DNA of 32,934 nt from Pseudomaricurvus alkylphenolicus (GTDB lineage Bacteria; Pseudomonadota; Gammaproteobacteria; Pseudomonadales; Cellvibrionaceae): assembly GCF_011683955.1 (NCBI RefSeq), contig NZ_JAAQPI010000035.1:1-32934 (forward strand). Direction: 5' to 3'. Positions within the stretch are counted from its first letter, which is position 1. Every line of letters starts with the position of its first letter. The translations under genes and the position numbers were made by a program. The notes under the pieces were generated by a model, which saw nothing but the letters and a program-made list of their open reading frames with translations, did not search any database and was not told where the DNA came from. This document shows, piece by piece, positions 8,087-16,451 of the stretch.

Positions 8087-9337
8087 CTATAAAAAACTAC
8101 TCGAGTATTCTGAAATCAGCTGGCCATTTTGCACAATACCCGCCAACGCACCTTCGTCCTGGGCAAACAGGCTGATATCTTCCAGGGGGTTGCCATTCAA
8201 GAGCAGCAGATCCGCACAGGCACCCGGAGCAATGACACCCAGTTCACCTTCCTGACCGAGAATACGGGCATTGATGGATGTCGCCTGCATCAATACCTCC
8301 GCCGGTGAATACACCTGTGCGCGCAATTCAAATTCCAGGCATTGATGACGCTCCAAATCCCCTAACAGGTCGGTGCCGAAGCCCACGGTAACACCGGCGT
8401 CTTTCATGTTTTGCAAACCGCTGTGCATGACATCCACCACCTTGCGCAATTTGTCCATAGACACCTGCGGGTAGCCCAGGGCTTCACCTTCGCGCAACAG
8501 CGCGGTGGCAATGGCCAGTGTAGGCACGATATTGGTGCCCTTCTGCGCCGCCAGCTGTGCCGTCTGTGGTGAGATCATGGTGCCGTGTTCGATACAGTGC
8601 ACCCCCAGCTCAATGGCCCGGCGGATGGCATTATCCGGGTGAATGTGCGCAGTACAGTAAGTACCGTAGCGATCCACCTCGTCGACAATCGCCAACACCT
8701 CGTCATCGCTGAACTGGATGGCTTCCAGGGGACTGGAGGTACTGGACACACCACCGGACGCAGCGAATTTGATAAAGCTGCCACCGCGACGCAAATTGTC
8801 GCGCACGGCGCGGCGCACCTGGTCCACCCCGTCTACGGTGATGGTCATATGACCGGCATAGGTGCAGCCACAGGTCCAACAGCCCCCGTCCTCGTGCTCG
8901 TGGACCGCACGCACATCACCGTGGCCACCGGTCTGGCTGATAATCTTGCCGCAATAGATTAATCGCGGCCCTTTCACCAGCCCCTGCTCCAGCGCCTGGG
9001 CCAAGCCTATGTCTGCACCACCGCAATCGCGCACGGTGGTGAAGCCACGGGCGAGCATATTCTCCAGCCGCTGGTTGGCGTGGTGAGCAATCAGGGTGAC
9101 CGGTTTGCGGTCGTTGTTAAGCAGATTAATATCGGCGGCGTAAGCGTGTATGTGGGCATCGATCAGGCCCGGCATCAACACGCGGCCACCGGCGTCGATC
9201 ACTTTGGCTTCAGCGGGCAGCGGCTCACCGACAGGCAACAGCTGGGTGATACGATCCCCCTCCACGACCACGTTCACGTCATCTCGCAGTTGCGGTTGCA
9301 GGCCGTCAAATACACGGCTATTGGTAAATATCATCAT
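8087..9337 (-). CDS. Cytoplasmic amidohydrolase (imidazolonepropionase-like), complete
   Basis: 416-residue amidohydrolase without a signal peptide. Metal-site residues can be followed through the whole TIM barrel: H62 and H64 in LIDAHIHAY, K190 in SFIKFAASGG, H231/H233 in TAHIHPD, H251 in IEHGT and D323 in GFGTDLL. QTGGHGD (residues about 135-141) and a Cys cluster C153/C156/C158 before VDGVDQVRR are familiar in the Xaa-Arg/Lys/Pro-dipeptidase and carbamate-hydrolase branch of the family. Last gene of the ferredoxin-P450-MDR-cupin operon, 63 bp after the cupin. Two adjacent ATGs (9337, 9334) are possible starts. Expected reaction: hydrolysis of an amide or carbamate bond in the pathway substrate; substrate unknown. 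Confidence 0.9.
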   Translation of the reverse strand: MMIFTNSRVFDGLQPQLRDDVNVVVEGDRITQLLPVGEPLPAEAKVIDAGGRVLMPGLIDAHIHAYAADINLLNNDRKPVTLIAHHANQRLENMLARGFTTVRDCGGADIGLAQALEQGLVKGPRLIYCGKIISQTGGHGDVRAVHEHEDGGCWTCGCTYAGHMTITVDGVDQVRRAVRDNLRRGGSFIKFAASGGVSSTSSPLEAIQFSDDEVLAIVDEVDRYGTYCTAHIHPDNAIRRAIELGVHCIEHGTMISPQTAQLAAQKGTNIVPTLAIATALLREGEALGYPQVSMDKLRKVVDVMHSGLQNMKDAGVTVGFGTDLLGDLERHQCLEFELRAQVYSPAEVLMQATSINARILGQEGELGVIAPGACADLLLLNGNPLEDISLFAQDEGALAGIVQNGQLISEYSSSFL

Positions 9338-9400
9338 CGCAGGCTTGCCCCTGGTAATACAAAATAAATACTGTCAAGAATGCAACGCATATTCGTTACA

Positions 9401-9964
9401 CTATTCAAACTCCAGCCCCACTTTTTCGCGGAAGAACTTGAGATAGTCGGCGTCTTTTTCCGAAATCTGTTCGGCGGTTTTCTTCGGAAATAAAATGTCT
9501 TTACGATCGTGAACACCACCACTGATGATCACCTGCAAGACACCTTCTTCGTCGCTGACATTGCGGAAGGCCCGGTTGACCTGCGGCGGCACCGAAATGG
9601 TATCGAATTCCCCCAGCACCACACTGTGCTCGCCTTCGTCACCCCAGAAAAATTCAAAACGGCCTTTCATTACCGTGAAAGTTTCGTGGGTTTTGTGATG
9701 AGAATGTAGAGTCGGCCCGGTTCCCGCGGGGCAAATTGCATAGGTGATGGTAATACCCGCGGCGCCCACTATGGGGGCGTCGCTGCCAAAGGGCGAGTCT
9801 GGATCCTCACCCAGGGTGATCACGGGTTTGAGTTTGCGCGAGTAAATCAGGTCCATCACATCCTGCGGCACTTCAGGATTCTTTTGGGTTTCCAGTACCT
9901 GCAGTTCATCAAAGCGGGCGACCCGCTTTGCCATTTCTTCCGGGGTTGGGGTTATGGTTGCCAT
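9401..9964 (-). CDS. Cupin-domain protein
   Basis: 187-residue single-cupin protein, predicted cytoplasmic. Cupin motif 1 is intact around residues 83-101: GPTLHSHHKTHETFTVMKG, giving H87, H89 and E94 as metal ligands. In motif 2 (SVPPQVNRAFRN, about 124-135) the usual His is replaced by Arg or Phe, so one of the four standard ligands is missing. That could leave a three-ligand metal site, or mark a non-catalytic binding protein. GAGG precedes the ATG. It lies between the MDR oxidoreductase and the amidohydrolase in the same orientation, with a repeat-containing 109-bp gap upstream. Role could be isomerase, dioxygenase or ligand sensor; not decidable here. Confidence 0.8.
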   Translation of the reverse strand: MATITPTPEEMAKRVARFDELQVLETQKNPEVPQDVMDLIYSRKLKPVITLGEDPDSPFGSDAPIVGAAGITITYAICPAGTGPTLHSHHKTHETFTVMKGRFEFFWGDEGEHSVVLGEFDTISVPPQVNRAFRNVSDEEGVLQVIISGGVHDRKDILFPKKTAEQISEKDADYLKFFREKVGLEFE

Positions 9965-9980
9965 AATGTCCTCTTGCTCT

Positions 9981-10050
9981 TTAGTTAACAGCTAACAGTA
10001 CACAGCTAACAGTGAAAGCCTGTTTATCCGATCCTTAGCTGTTAGCTTTT
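9981..10050 (-). repeat. Small repeat cluster forming a hairpin
   Basis: Two direct copies of GCTAACAG (9991-9998 and in AGCTAACAG at 10004-10012) are followed by the inverted copy CTGTTAGCT (10039-10047), so the transcript can form a stem of about 9 bp. Its character resembles the GCTTACAG repeats at 29461-29530. It lies inside the operon between the MDR gene and the cupin gene and could affect mRNA processing. Confidence 0.5.
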
Positions 10051-10073
10051 AAGCGTTTTCAGATACGAAATAA

Positions 10074-11099
10074 TTAGGGAATCACCACAATCTTGCCAAT
10101 ATGCTTGCCGTTTGCGAGATCCTGATGAGCCTCGACAATCTCATCCAGTTCGAAGGTTTTTGTAATCAGCGGTTTTAATGCACCAACGGAGACGCCGTAC
10201 TCCAGAAAGTCCATGGCTTCATCCATCGCCACGTCATTTCGGGGCAGGTTCATGGCCTGACTGCCGGAGTAGCCGTAGATGGTAAAACCCTTGATGGTGA
10301 GATACTTGGGCGCCATCTGGTAAATAGAGTGTGTTGCCTCGGCAGTGCCCAAAGCACCGTAGTGAATAATACGGGCGCGCCAGCCACACATTTCGCTGAG
10401 CGCCTGACAGCAATCCCCCATCACCGGGTCCAGAACCACATCCACACCTTTGCCGGTAATGGCCATGACTTGATCGACGATGTCATCGCCCCAGACCAGC
10501 ACATGATCAAAACCCAGCTCTTTTAAGTGCTCGGCTTTGGCCGGGTTACGCACTACGCCAATAACCCGAGCACCCGCTAACCTGGCAATCTGGCAGGCTG
10601 CCATGGAGGTGGTGGCGGCGGCCGCATTGAGCAACACCCACTCGCCCGCTTTCACTTGCGCCTCTTTAATTAATGCAAAATACATGGGCACAAACGCCAA
10701 CGAAAAGCCGGCCCCCTCCAGGTCGGAAAAACCGGTGGGAGTTTTAATGAGGGAGAATTCCGGCAGCAGCGCATATTCACCGTAAATAGGGTAACGGTTG
10801 ATAGACATGGAAGAGAGTGAGCTGGCGCGATCCCCCACTTTCCAGCGAGTAACGCCTTCACCAACCGCAATGACTTCGCCACAGACTTCAGTGCCCAAGC
10901 CGGAGGGAAACTCCGGTTTTTCCAGATAGGTGCCAGAGCGATACATGGCATCGCCCTGGGTCATGCCAATACCGAGCACCTTAATCGCCACTTCACCAGC
11001 TTGCGGTTCCCGTAGCGAAGCGGTTTCCAGCTTCAACACTTCGGGTCCACCGGTCTCGTGAAGGCGAACTATTTTATAGCTATCGACCAAACTCATCAT
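10074..11099 (-). CDS. Zinc-independent MDR-family oxidoreductase (quinone-reductase-like)
   Basis: 341-residue medium-chain dehydrogenase/reductase. The N-terminal GroES-like domain is seen in GGPEVLKLETASL..PQAGEVAIKVLGIG and GLGTEVCGEVIAVGEGV (about residues 13-85). The Rossmann half begins near LLNAAAATTSMAACQIARLAGARVIGVVRN (about 155-185). The Cys residues that bind structural and catalytic zinc in alcohol dehydrogenases are absent, pointing to the NADPH quinone-reductase/enoyl-reductase branch. The usual AAxGGVG loop is replaced by AAAATTSMA. It starts 9 bp after the P450 stop, so co-transcription and probably translational coupling are likely. It may reduce or oxidise a product of the P450 step; inference. 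Confidence 0.88.
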   Translation of the reverse strand: MMSLVDSYKIVRLHETGGPEVLKLETASLREPQAGEVAIKVLGIGMTQGDAMYRSGTYLEKPEFPSGLGTEVCGEVIAVGEGVTRWKVGDRASSLSSMSINRYPIYGEYALLPEFSLIKTPTGFSDLEGAGFSLAFVPMYFALIKEAQVKAGEWVLLNAAAATTSMAACQIARLAGARVIGVVRNPAKAEHLKELGFDHVLVWGDDIVDQVMAITGKGVDVVLDPVMGDCCQALSEMCGWRARIIHYGALGTAEATHSIYQMAPKYLTIKGFTIYGYSGSQAMNLPRNDVAMDEAMDFLEYGVSVGALKPLITKTFELDEIVEAHQDLANGKHIGKIVVIP

Positions 11100-11108
11100 C
11101 TTTACTCA

Positions 11109-12311
11109 CTAAGAGCTTAATTTCAGGTGGTAGTAATCAACACCGGTCAGAATGCCGTTGCCCATACTGCGGAATGAACCCGCACCGCGTGTCTCTTCAA
11201 TGGTGCTGGTCGCCTCCAGCAGTCGCTTGAACGCCATTCGCACTTCCATACGCGCCAGCACATTGCCGATACACATATGGATACCACTACCGAATGCCAG
11301 ATGACGATTGGGCTTGCGGGTAATATCAAAGGTTTCCGGGTTTTCAATAACGTCCGGATCAAGACTGGCCGAGCCATTCCAAAGCGCCAGGGACTCGCCC
11401 TTGTATATCTTCACACCACGGATTTCCATATCTTCGCCAGCGATACGATCCTGCTTGCGAATGGTACCGCGCATGCGCAGCATCTCTTCCACCGCACCGT
11501 CAATCAGGTCCGGATTGTCGCGCAACATCTGCATCTGCTGCGGGTGACGAATCAGCTCCTGCATGCCGTTGGCCATTAAATTCATGGTGGTTTCAAAACC
11601 GGCGCCCAGCAACAGAATACATAGCCCGGTCAAGTGCCTCGGCTCATCAATCTGGGTGGCAATCTCATTGAGCATATTTTGCCTGGGGTTTCTTACGCGC
11701 TCTTCGAGGTGTTTATTGAAGTAGTCCGTCAAGACGGTAATGGCCGTACCCAATTGCGCCTCGATATCTGGCCTTTGTCGTTTCCAGAACACCGCCTGGC
11801 CATCATTTTTGGCCAGGTTCTGTGTCATTTCGAACATTAACGGCCAGTCTTTCTCCGGTATATCACAGATATGACAGATGGTGCCGAGAGAAACTCGCAT
11901 GGCAAAGGTGCGCAAAAAATCGACCTCGCCTTTATCCACTGTGTCGGCGATAGCCTGGTCAATCTGCTCCTCAACAATGGCTTCCATTTTATGCACCGCA
12001 CTGGGCAAAAACAGCGGCGCCACAATATCGCGGTAGGTGGTGTGCAAGGGGGGATCATTGCCAATCAGGATAGACGCATCACCCAACGCCTTTTTGTTGT
12101 ACTCCTCACTGCGCTGGCTGGAAAAGGTTTTCCAATCGCGCAGGGCCGCACGAATATCGTCGTTGCGGAACAGCGATACCACCGGCATCAGTGTGCCCTG
12201 GTGGCGATACACCGGGTGATTCTCGCGCATGCGCTTAAACTCTGCAAAGGCATTGCGCTCAAAATAATCGGAGAGCGGATCAAACTCGTGTTCTATTGGA
12301 TCGGACGACAT
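11109..12311 (-). CDS. Cytochrome P450 monooxygenase
   Basis: Soluble bacterial P450 of 400 residues. Visible motifs: I-helix oxygen-binding LLGAGFETT (residues 235-242, with Glu instead of the common Asp), ExxR at E276-R279, and the heme loop HLAFGSGIHMCIG with proximal Cys347. The ATG at 12311 is chosen because AAGGAG lies just upstream; a TTG at 12332 would add only seven residues. It starts 24 bp after the ferredoxin stop. Bacterial class I P450s receive electrons from a 2Fe-2S ferredoxin, so the upstream gene is the likely partner. Expected to hydroxylate or demethylate a hydrophobic substrate, perhaps a terpenoid or aromatic compound; the sequence alone does not assign a CYP family. Confidence 0.95.
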   Translation of the reverse strand: MSSDPIEHEFDPLSDYFERNAFAEFKRMRENHPVYRHQGTLMPVVSLFRNDDIRAALRDWKTFSSQRSEEYNKKALGDASILIGNDPPLHTTYRDIVAPLFLPSAVHKMEAIVEEQIDQAIADTVDKGEVDFLRTFAMRVSLGTICHICDIPEKDWPLMFEMTQNLAKNDGQAVFWKRQRPDIEAQLGTAITVLTDYFNKHLEERVRNPRQNMLNEIATQIDEPRHLTGLCILLLGAGFETTMNLMANGMQELIRHPQQMQMLRDNPDLIDGAVEEMLRMRGTIRKQDRIAGEDMEIRGVKIYKGESLALWNGSASLDPDVIENPETFDITRKPNRHLAFGSGIHMCIGNVLARMEVRMAFKRLLEATSTIEETRGAGSFRSMGNGILTGVDYYHLKLSS

Positions 12312-12335
12312 ACTCTTGCTCCTTAATGCCAATCA

Positions 12336-12656
12336 TTAAACTTGATGCTCTGGAATGTGCACCACCATTCCATTGAGGCTTTCATCAACCACAATCTGAC
12401 AGGCCAGGCGGGATTTTTCGGTCACATCCATAGCGCCTTGCAGCATGGCATCCTCGGTGTCGCTTTTGGCGGGCACCTTGGCCTGCCACTCCGGCTCCAC
12501 CATCACGTGACAGGTGGCACAAACGCAGGCGCCGCCACACTCCCCCAGAATACCTGGCACCAGGTTATCCACCGCGACATCCATCAAGGTGCGGCCGTCA
12601 TCGGCCTCAACCGTATGTTCCTCGCCGCTGGATTCAATAAATCGAATACTGGTCAT
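12336..12656 (-). CDS. 2Fe-2S ferredoxin (adrenodoxin/putidaredoxin type)
   Basis: 106-residue ferredoxin when started at the ATG at 12656, which has GGAG nine bases upstream; a 9-residue longer form from 12683 is possible but has a weaker context. Cluster ligands follow the vertebrate/putidaredoxin spacing: C40, C46 and C49 in ECGGACVCATC and C86 in RLACQI. This family hands single electrons from a flavoprotein reductase to P450s, and the P450 gene follows directly. First gene of the operon, downstream of a strong predicted promoter with two operator palindromes. No cognate ferredoxin reductase is in the window, so one must be encoded elsewhere. Confidence 0.95.
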   Translation of the reverse strand: MTSIRFIESSGEEHTVEADDGRTLMDVAVDNLVPGILGECGGACVCATCHVMVEPEWQAKVPAKSDTEDAMLQGAMDVTEKSRLACQIVVDESLNGMVVHIPEHQV

Positions 12657-12688
12657 CGTTAAGTTCTCCATCTTTATCGCCATACAAT

Positions 12689-12728
12689 ATTATCGATAAT
12701 TTATATCTCAGATTATCGATAATATCAA
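12689..12728 (-). promoter_or_regulatory. Ferredoxin-P450 operon promoter with two ATTATCGATAAT operators
   Basis: Minus-strand TTGATA (12728-12723), 17-bp spacer, TATAAA (12705-12700): a near-consensus sigma70 promoter. One perfect palindrome ATTATCGATAAT (12712-12723) lies in the spacer and a second (12689-12700) covers the predicted transcription start; their centres are 23 bp apart. A further half-site CGATAAT is at 12729-12735. The layout predicts tight repression by a dimeric regulator, most likely the divergently encoded GntR protein. Confidence 0.7.
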
Positions 12729-12831
12729 CGATAATTAGAGATAAGGAAGGCACACGTAATAACCAAAAATGCAGAAAGCCCACTAACCATTTGATTTTAT
12801 TGACTTTTTAATTTCATAGATTGTCGCTATC

Positions 12832-12843
12832 TTTATCGAAAAT
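12832..12843. promoter_or_regulatory. Degenerate copy of the ATTATCGATAAT operator upstream of gntR-type gene
   Basis: TTTATCGAAAAT matches the 12-bp palindrome at 10 of 12 positions. It lies about 100 bp upstream of the GntR start at 12942, so weak autoregulation is possible. The rest of the 285-bp divergent intergenic region is AT-rich and shows no other clear element. Confidence 0.3.
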
Positions 12844-12941
12844 GTAACAACAAGATCAATTAAAGGTATATCTATAAGCACTGGTTGCGCTAAAATTACC
12901 GCTAATGCTCATTAATAGATGCTGATTAAACAGGAGTCACT

Positions 12942-13634
12942 GTGGCAAAAGTTAGCGCCCTCAAAGATACCGCCCCAAAGGCGTCTCCAAAAACTTCATC
13001 CGTCGACAAGGTGATTGAGCTGTTATTAGACGGTATTCAACGGGGCAAGATAGTACCCGGGCAACGCCTGATCACCTCGGAGTTGTCGAAAGACATGGGA
13101 ACCAGCCTGGCACCGGTGCGCGAAGCGTTTCACCTGTTGGCCGGCCAGGGGCTGCTGGAGCTGCTGCCCAACCGGGGAGCCCGGGTGCGGGAACTCACCA
13201 CCGAGAACCTGCTCGAGGGCGTGCAAATTTTGCAGGTGGTCGGGGGCCTGGCAATTCGTCTGGCCAGTAAAAACAAACCCAACGAAGCCCAGACCAAAGC
13301 ACTGAATAACATCATGGCGCGGATTTACCAGGCGGGAGAAGAACGCGATGCCACGGAGTTTTTCCTGGCTATCTCTGCCTCACACCGCTATATGAACGAC
13401 CTGGCCGGCAATTCCTACCTCAACCCCGTTGTCAGCCGCTTACACCTGGAATATTTCAACAGCCAGCTGGCGACCATCATTCCAGGCAATTGGGACCGCT
13501 ATCTCAGCAATTATCGTGAACTGGGTGCCCTGGTGGCTTCCGGAGACTATAAGAAATTGGAACAAACCCTCGACAAGCATTTTGATTGGGTGATGAGTAT
13601 TCTGCGGGAGAAGATTGAGCAGGAACAAGGTTAA
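12942..13634 (+). CDS. GntR-family regulator, FCD subfamily
   Basis: 230-residue transcription factor. Winged helix-turn-helix at about residues 20-85 (KVIELLLDGIQRGKIVPGQRL, then LAPVREAFHLLAGQGLLELLPNRGARV), followed by the all-helical FCD effector domain with the characteristic His-bearing segment SASHRYMNDLAGN near 145-157 and a second His in DKHFDWV near 217. GTG start preceded by CAGGAG. It is transcribed divergently from the ferredoxin-P450 operon and is the only GntR protein in the window. The ATTATCGATAAT palindromes in that operon's promoter and the TonB-receptor promoter are therefore its probable operators. FCD regulators are usually repressors released by a carboxylate-type ligand. 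Confidence 0.92.
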   Translation: MAKVSALKDTAPKASPKTSSVDKVIELLLDGIQRGKIVPGQRLITSELSKDMGTSLAPVREAFHLLAGQGLLELLPNRGARVRELTTENLLEGVQILQVVGGLAIRLASKNKPNEAQTKALNNIMARIYQAGEERDATEFFLAISASHRYMNDLAGNSYLNPVVSRLHLEYFNSQLATIIPGNWDRYLSNYRELGALVASGDYKKLEQTLDKHFDWVMSILREKIEQEQG

Positions 13635-13676
13635 AGGCTGCACTCATCGAAACCCTGCGTAAGAGGCGTCACCTAA

Positions 13677-14408
13677 TTGCGGTTGCTTATTCAGCTTTCT
13701 ATACCTATTTTGTCCGTGCTGCTTTTATGCGCGCCGCTCTCGACAGTTGCGGCGAAGGGCACGGTTACGATCGGGTTCGACCACTGGCCTCCCTATAGCT
13801 TCAAAAACGCTCCCGAGCAAGGCATCATTTTTCCCCTCATTCAAAAAGCCCTGTCGCATTCCGGCTATCAGGCAATACCACACTTTTACCCACCCAAAAG
13901 ACTGTTGCCCCAGCTGTTACAGAATAAGGAAATAGATACCGTCTGCGGTGTATGGCGTACAGCAGAGCGGGAGGCGTTTCTGCTGTTCTCTCTCCCCATA
14001 CTCACGAACCACCTGAGTTTCTATGCGGTCGCAGGCCATTCTCACCCATTCGTCGAGTTGAGCGACTTGCAGGGCTACCGCATTGGTCTTATCAGAGGCT
14101 ACGAGTACAATGAGGGCACCAAGAAAACTCAACTCCAATCGCTCAAGGTGACCCTAGTAACCTCCGCAGCGGAACTCTTCAAAATGCTGGCGGCGGGACG
14201 TATTGATCTGGCCCTGTCGGATCAACGGGTTGCGGACTGGGCATCTGAAAAAATTATGTCGGCAACCAGCTTTGAAACCGTGGGAAACGTGTTTTTGTCC
14301 AAGGATTTGCACTGCGTCACCAGTAAAAATCACCCGAGGGCACAAGAGCTGATTGACGCAATCAATGCAGGCTTGCGTGAAGGTGACATTGCGCCCATCA
14401 CTCGCTGA
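13677..14408 (+). CDS. Periplasmic solute-binding protein, family 3, orphan
   Basis: 243-residue secreted protein with a signal peptide (about residues 1-26, ending VAA-KG) and a bacterial extracellular solute-binding family 3 fold: TVTIGFDHWPPYSF at the mature start, a hinge region near LQGYRIGLIRGYEY, and IDLALSDQRVADW toward the end. TTG start with AAGAGG upstream. No permease or ATPase gene accompanies it, so it resembles the stand-alone family members common in marine gammaproteobacteria, whose role is often sensory or unknown rather than ABC import. It follows the GntR gene by 42 bp on the same strand and could be co-transcribed. Confidence 0.85.
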   Translation: MRLLIQLSIPILSVLLLCAPLSTVAAKGTVTIGFDHWPPYSFKNAPEQGIIFPLIQKALSHSGYQAIPHFYPPKRLLPQLLQNKEIDTVCGVWRTAEREAFLLFSLPILTNHLSFYAVAGHSHPFVELSDLQGYRIGLIRGYEYNEGTKKTQLQSLKVTLVTSAAELFKMLAAGRIDLALSDQRVADWASEKIMSATSFETVGNVFLSKDLHCVTSKNHPRAQELIDAINAGLREGDIAPITR

Positions 14409-14524
14409 ATAGCTCCCCGACAAGGTCCCCTTTACTCGCTCCACTCTCCACTCTCACTCGAGTTTGCGGCAGCTACCTAACGGAGCAAGAGTATCCAAGA
14501 AGGCAATATACCATCCCCGAGCAC

Positions 14525-14953
14525 TCAAGTGTCATGCCTTTGCAGAAAGTAATCAATACCCGCCTGGGCACACTCCATATCCTGCGCAGGTGTTCCCGAA
14601 CTCAGGCCTATACCGCCAACCACCTCACCGTCGACCACCACCGGCAAACCACCGCCGACAACACTGAGACGTCCGCCCACTTCAGTATGGATACCAAAGG
14701 CGAGACTGCCAGGCACGCAGGCCTCATTGTATTCATGGGTAGCCTTGCGTGCCGCTGCTGCGGTGTAGGCCTTATCCAGGGCGATAGTCGCACTGGTGAC
14801 TTTACCTCCGTCCATACGGGTAAAGGCAATCGGGGTTCCGGATTCGTCTACGACGGAAATACACATGGGTACGCCGATTTTTTGCTCCTGCTTGCTGGCC
14901 CCTTCGATCAGCAACTGGGCCTCTGCCAGTGACAGCCGGTTAATTGTAATCAT
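14525..14953 (-). CDS. GlcG/HbpS-family heme-degrading-domain protein
   Basis: 142-residue protein starting at the ATG at 14953 with AAAGGG upstream (a 12-residue longer frame from 14989 has no good site). Typical family features: SLAEAQLLIEGA near the start, VDESGTPIAFTRMDGG, SATIALDKAYTAAAAR, GGLPVVVDGEVVGGIGLSS, and QDMECAQAGI near the end. Members bind heme or small cofactors, and many sit in catabolic operons (glycolate, diols, aromatic compounds) without a proven reaction. Last gene of the minus-strand cluster led by gamma-glutamyltransferase, 76 bp after the broken POT transporter. It appears intact. Confidence 0.88.
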   Translation of the reverse strand: MITINRLSLAEAQLLIEGASKQEQKIGVPMCISVVDESGTPIAFTRMDGGKVTSATIALDKAYTAAAARKATHEYNEACVPGSLAFGIHTEVGGRLSVVGGGLPVVVDGEVVGGIGLSSGTPAQDMECAQAGIDYFLQRHDT

Positions 14954-15029
14954 GGTAATGCCCTTTAGACTTGTGTGAATAACCCACACGCAATTGGTTA
15001 AATTTATTGGTGGTCAACGATCAAAAAGG

Positions 15030-16420
15030 TCAGGAACAAAGACCCACACCGCGATAAAAACGCAAAATAAAGCTGTCACCATGGGTTTCATCCCGGTCAT
15101 GCATGTGCTGATACAAAAAGGGTGACAATAAATACAGCATTAAACCAAAACAAATGGCGATGCCGCCAAAGGCAAAAAAAGCAGAGGCATAGGTATCCAG
15201 AGCAGCGCCGGCATCCACCAAGCTGCCATCAGCCCGTTGTGCCACCTGCGTGAATCGCGCCGCCAACTCTCCCGCGACAATGCTGCCGATCGCCAAGGAC
15301 ACAAAATAGGCCCCCATCATCATGCCGAGCACGCGCCTGGGGCAGAGTTTGGTAATCATGCTCATGGAGATTGGCGCCTGGCATAATTCGCCAATGACCA
15401 TCAACACAAATATCATCACAAACCAGAACAGACTAATGCGCATGCCGTCATCACTGAAAGATTGCCCCAGGGAGGGCATCATAAAGGCCAGCCCCACCAG
15501 TACCAGCGACAACGCAAACTTCACCGGGATATTGGGGTTTAAATGGCGTTTGGCCAACCAGAACCACAAAAAGCTCAATACCGGCGCCAGGGTAATCACA
15601 AAAACAGAAGGCAGGCCGTTTAACTGAGACGCGGCAATTTCCACGCCGAACAGATCGCGATCAACCAGTCGGTCAGAGAACAATGTCAGCGAGCCAAACA
15701 TCTGCATGTAAAGGGACCAGAAAATAATCGCAAATACGATCAATGTGGCCACCACCAGCATTCGGTCCCGCTCCAGAGGCTGACAGCGAAAGATCGAGAA
15801 ATACATGACAAACAGCCCCAAACCAGCGGCAAACCACAACAAGGTGCCTGACGCCAGGGCATACACATTCAAAGCCTGCCAGACAAGTACCACCAGCAAG
15901 AGGGCACAACCATAAATAGCCCACTCCCGGGTAATGCCCGGCAGTAGCTTGCGGCGCAGGGCTTCAGGGTTTGGAGGGCTGGTTCTGTCACCCAGGAATT
16001 TCTGGCCGTAGAGAAAGGTGCACATGGCCACCAGCATACCTATGCCCGCGGCGGCAAAGCCGTAACGCATACCAAGCCAGTTGCCCAATCCGCCACAAAC
16101 CAGAGGCCCCAGCGCCCCGCCGATATTGATACCCATATAGAAGGTGGTAAAACCCGAGTCCCGGCGTGCATCTTCGGGCTCATAGAGTGCCCCCACCACC
16201 GTCGATATATTGGCTTTCAAGAAACCAACACCGGCAGCATCCACACCAGGGCACCATAAGCGGCTACGATTTTGTTGCCCTCGGCATCTGACAGCAGATA
16301 GGTTTTGGTCAAGTGCAGGATAAGCAGCGATAACATGCCGTAATAGGCGAACCGCTCCCACATTTCAGTCAAGAAACAAACAAATAACCCCTTGGGGTGC
16401 CCCATAAACGTTGCAGACAT
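15030..16420 (-). pseudogene. POT-family proton/oligopeptide transporter with internal frame-shifting deletion
   Basis: Inner-membrane major-facilitator protein of the proton-dependent oligopeptide group (di/tripeptide uptake). The N-terminal frame starts at 16420 after GGAG and encodes FMGHPKGLFVCFLTEMWERFAYYGM (ExxERFxYYG motif) through YGALVWMLPVL, then stops at 16217. Homology resumes in another frame at GVGFLKANISTVVGALY and continues through the remaining helices to 15030. The stretch normally joining LPVxGG to the GxGxxKANxS helix, about 75-100 residues, is missing. The junction lies at about 16225-16240. A deletion plus frame shift therefore inactivates it. The segment from 16361 to the junction in the downstream frame is out-of-frame translation. 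Confidence 0.85.
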
Positions 16421-16451
16421 GCAGTCATTCTCCAGGCAATTGGTTCACTTC

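Noticed and set aside
12800-12834. Promoter TTGACT with TATCTT for the GntR gene
   Set aside because: The spacing of 23 bp is too long for sigma70.
16217-16420. A separate small membrane protein of 67 residues
   Set aside because: It is the exact N-terminus of a POT transporter, continued in another frame downstream.
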